Source: Chryseobacterium oryzae (GTDB taxonomy: Bacteria; Bacteroidota; Bacteroidia; Flavobacteriales; Weeksellaceae). Taken from it: 64,000 nucleotides of DNA. Both the position numbers and the translations under genes were made by a program. Shown here one piece after another: positions 62,561 to 64,000 of this stretch. Numbering within the stretch: the stretch's first letter is position 1; the number at the start of each line of letters is the position of its first letter. The stretch spans positions 1,612,001-1,676,000 of the forward strand of contig NZ_CP094529.1 in assembly GCF_022811665.1 (NCBI RefSeq), in the 5' to 3' direction. The notes beneath the pieces were generated by a model, which saw nothing but the letters and a program-made list of their open reading frames with translations, was not told the DNA's origin and ran no database searches.

Positions 62561-62591
62561 CAAACATACTAATATTTTCAAAACTAACAAA
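62561..62591 (-). promoter_or_regulatory. Consensus promoter of the porin-MFS operon
   Basis: Minus strand TTTG (62591-62588), exactly 19 bp, TATGTTTG (62568-62561), a full match to the Bacteroidota consensus. The leader is about 35 bp. Confidence 0.78.
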
Positions 62592-62599
62592 TGTTAGTT
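62582..62599. promoter_or_regulatory. Palindromic operator over the porin promoter
   Basis: AACTAAC-AAAT-GTTAGTT has exact 7 bp arms and covers the -33 box. Related ACTAAC and ACTAAT half-sites occur at about 62550 and 62569. The layout suits a TetR-like repressor, whose gene is not in the window. Confidence 0.6.
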
Positions 62600-62820
62600 A
62601 GTAAAAAACACATAAATATATTTCATGAATACATAGATACTCAACAATTTTATTAGCAAATTATCATTCAAAAACCTTAAAAAATAATGATTAAACACAT
62701 AATTGAGCATATTTGTTAATATGTGCTAAAAACAGAAATATGTATATTAAATTAGCAAAATTATTTTTATAACATTTCAATTTTAAATAAAAAAGAATTA
62801 AAAACACTACTTATAGACAT
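62600..62820. other. Gene-free A+T-rich spacer
   Basis: I find no gene here. One imperfect palindrome, GCATAT-ttgtta-ATATGTGC (about 62708-62727), is the only structure. It may be a second regulatory site for the porin operon. Confidence 0.4.
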
Positions 62821-62821
62821 A

Positions 62822-62845
62822 AAAAAACCCCGAAAATCGGGGTTT
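62822..62845 (-). terminator. typA terminator
   Basis: AAACCCCGA-aaa-TCGGGGTTT. On the minus strand it is followed by a T run, downstream of the typA stop codon. Confidence 0.85.
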
Positions 62846-62868
62846 GTATATATTAAGAGAAGATGAAA

Positions 62869-64000
62869 CTACGCTTTTGCAGATCTTTCCAATCTCTTTC
62901 TTTCTTCTTCTGAAAGAATTTTCTTTCTCATACGGATGAAGTTAGGGGTAACTTCAATCGCTTCGTCAGCTTGGATATACTCCATACATTCTTCTAGTGA
63001 GAACAAGATTTTTGGTGCAACACCAGTATCTTTATCTTTCCCGGCTGCACGCATATTATTCAGCTGTTTAGCTTCTACAATATTTACAACCAAATCTCCC
63101 GGCTTATTTTGCTCACCGATAATCATACCAGTATAGATTTCTTCACCCGGATCTACGAAGAACTTACCTCTATCTTGTAGTTTGTTGATAGAATATTCTG
63201 TAGCTGGACCTGTTCCTTTACTAACTAATACACCATTATTTCTTCCAGGAATTGCTCCTTTGTAAGGCTTATATTCTGTAAAACGGTGTGCCATGATAGC
63301 TTCACCTGCAGTTGCAGTCAACATTTGAGAACGCAATCCGATTAATCCTCTAGAAGGAATCTCGAATTCCATGTGTTGCATTTCACCTTTGGTTTCCATA
63401 ATGTGAAGATCACCTTTTCTCTGAGTTGCCAAGTCGATAACTCTGGAAGCAAATTCTTCTGGTACGTCAACAACCAAAGATTCATAAGGTTCTAATTTCT
63501 CGCCATTTTCTCCTTCTTTCAAGATAACTTGCGGTTGACCAATCGTCATCTCATAACCTTCTCTTCTCATGGTTTCAATCAAAACTGACAAGTGAAGAAT
63601 ACCTCTACCAAAAACTAGGAATGTGTTTGCATCATCAGTCTGTTGAACTCTCAATGCCAAGTTTTTCTCTAATTCTTTGGTTAATCTTTCTTTAAGGTGG
63701 TTAGAAGTAACATATTTACCATCTTTACCAAAGAAAGGAGAATTATTAATTGAGAATGTCATATTCAACGTTGGCTCATCAATCGCAGTTCTTGGTAATG
63801 GCTCAGGATTTTCAAGATCTACAAAAGAATCTCCAATCTGGAAAGCATCAAAACCAACAACAGCACAGATATCTCCTGCCTGAACTTCAGTTACTTTTTT
63901 CTTACCAAGACCTTCGAAAACGTAAAGTTCTTTTACTTTTCCTTTCACAATTTTGTCTCCTTCTTGCGCCAAGCCAATCCACTGACTTTCTTTAATCTCA
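62869..64000 (-). CDS. typA: GTP-binding protein TypA/BipA, C-terminal part (5' end outside window)
   Basis: Ribosome-associated translational GTPase used under stress and in 50S assembly. The frame is open to the right edge (EIKESQWIGLAQEGDK), so the GTPase domain lies outside. What is here is the EF-Tu-like domain II (GKVKELYVFEGLGKKKVTEVQAGDICAVVG) and the EF-G-like domains III and V (RVQQTDDANTFLVFGRGILHLSVLIETMRREGYEM, EFEIPSRGLIGLRSQMLTATAGEAIMAHRF). The TypA-specific C-terminal domain (GALIPGRNNGVLVSK-type, AVE/VTPNFIRMRKKIL) follows. About 380 of roughly 600 residues are visible. A strong terminator follows. Confidence 0.95.
   Translation of the reverse strand, partial: EIKESQWIGLAQEGDKIVKGKVKELYVFEGLGKKKVTEVQAGDICAVVGFDAFQIGDSFVDLENPEPLPRTAIDEPTLNMTFSINNSPFFGKDGKYVTSNHLKERLTKELEKNLALRVQQTDDANTFLVFGRGILHLSVLIETMRREGYEMTIGQPQVILKEGENGEKLEPYESLVVDVPEEFASRVIDLATQRKGDLHIMETKGEMQHMEFEIPSRGLIGLRSQMLTATAGEAIMAHRFTEYKPYKGAIPGRNNGVLVSKGTGPATEYSINKLQDRGKFFVDPGEEIYTGMIIGEQNKPGDLVVNIVEAKQLNNMRAAGKDKDTGVAPKILFSLEECMEYIQADEAIEVTPNFIRMRKKILSEEERKRLERSAKA

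Noticed and set aside
62700..62730. Imperfect palindrome GCATAT-N6-ATATGTGC as a regulator site
   Set aside because: In such A+T-rich DNA short palindromes are common, and it lies far from both gene starts; mentioned only as a possibility.
1..64000. CRISPR arrays, tRNA or rRNA genes, prophage or integrase genes
   Set aside because: Looked for in all spacers; no regularly spaced repeats, cloverleaf sequences, rRNA segments or phage genes were seen.

Overview
This 64 kb window is a chromosomal segment of a flavobacterium, most likely Chryseobacterium or a close relative in the Weeksellaceae. I base this on the strong A+T bias, on promoters of the Bacteroidota type (TTTG, 19 bp, TAnnTTTG), on a short primary sigma factor without region 1.1, on TonB-dependent receptors, and on a gene pair expected to make the sulfonolipid headgroup and backbone typical of this group. 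I see no rRNA, tRNA, CRISPR array, plasmid or prophage.

Layout. 1-10 kb: an ABC-F ATPase cut by the left edge, a Gfo/Idh/MocA oxidoreductase, a siderophore receptor with a PepSY-type inner-membrane partner, a small beta-barrel, divergent 1-Cys peroxiredoxin and MscS channel genes, and a secreted S1/P1 nuclease. 9.4-9.7 kb: tandem terminators and a structured RNA element, then rpoD. 10.7-17.8 kb (minus strand): a TonB-type receptor, kdsA, a TPR protein, two tandem paralogous surface proteins and a DUF1697 gene. A fragment of the DUF1697 3' end on the far side of the paralogues suggests they form an inserted cassette. 17.8-22.9 kb: a GT-C-like membrane protein and a DUF2723 protein. 23.1-25.5 kb: putative cysteate synthase and cysteate acyltransferase (sulfonolipid). 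25.7-30.7 kb: glucosaminidase, membrane SGNH protein, MBOAT acyltransferase and an SGNH hydrolase with a LysM-like insert, a plausible cell-wall O-acetylation locus. 30.9-34.1 kb: cobalamin-type radical SAM protein and an orphan ABC ATPase. 34.2-40.7 kb: a MarR regulator with two palindromic operators heads a fatty-acid beta-oxidation operon, with a four-helix-bundle gene lodged between repeats inside it. 40.8-44.3 kb: one giant protein joining GH18-like, NodB deacetylase and PgaC-like synthase domains.

44.4-51.2 kb (minus strand): the purine operon purM-purN-purH-purD-guaA. In front of purM sit a perfect promoter, a structured leader with a 24-codon open frame, and an intrinsic terminator, with no other promoter visible before purM. 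This looks like an undescribed attenuator. A second copy of the structured RNA lies between purD and guaA. 51.2-54.4 kb: FMN reductase, pirin and three small exported proteins. 54.6-56.6 kb: metG. 56.7-58.0 kb: a 1.26 kb insertion sequence whose transposase frame is broken at an A8 run. 58-62.6 kb: a GHL10 lipoprotein and a porin/MFS symporter pair with an operator over its promoter. The window ends inside typA.

Limits: names rest on motifs read by eye and on remembered family features. No database search, folding program or alignment was run.
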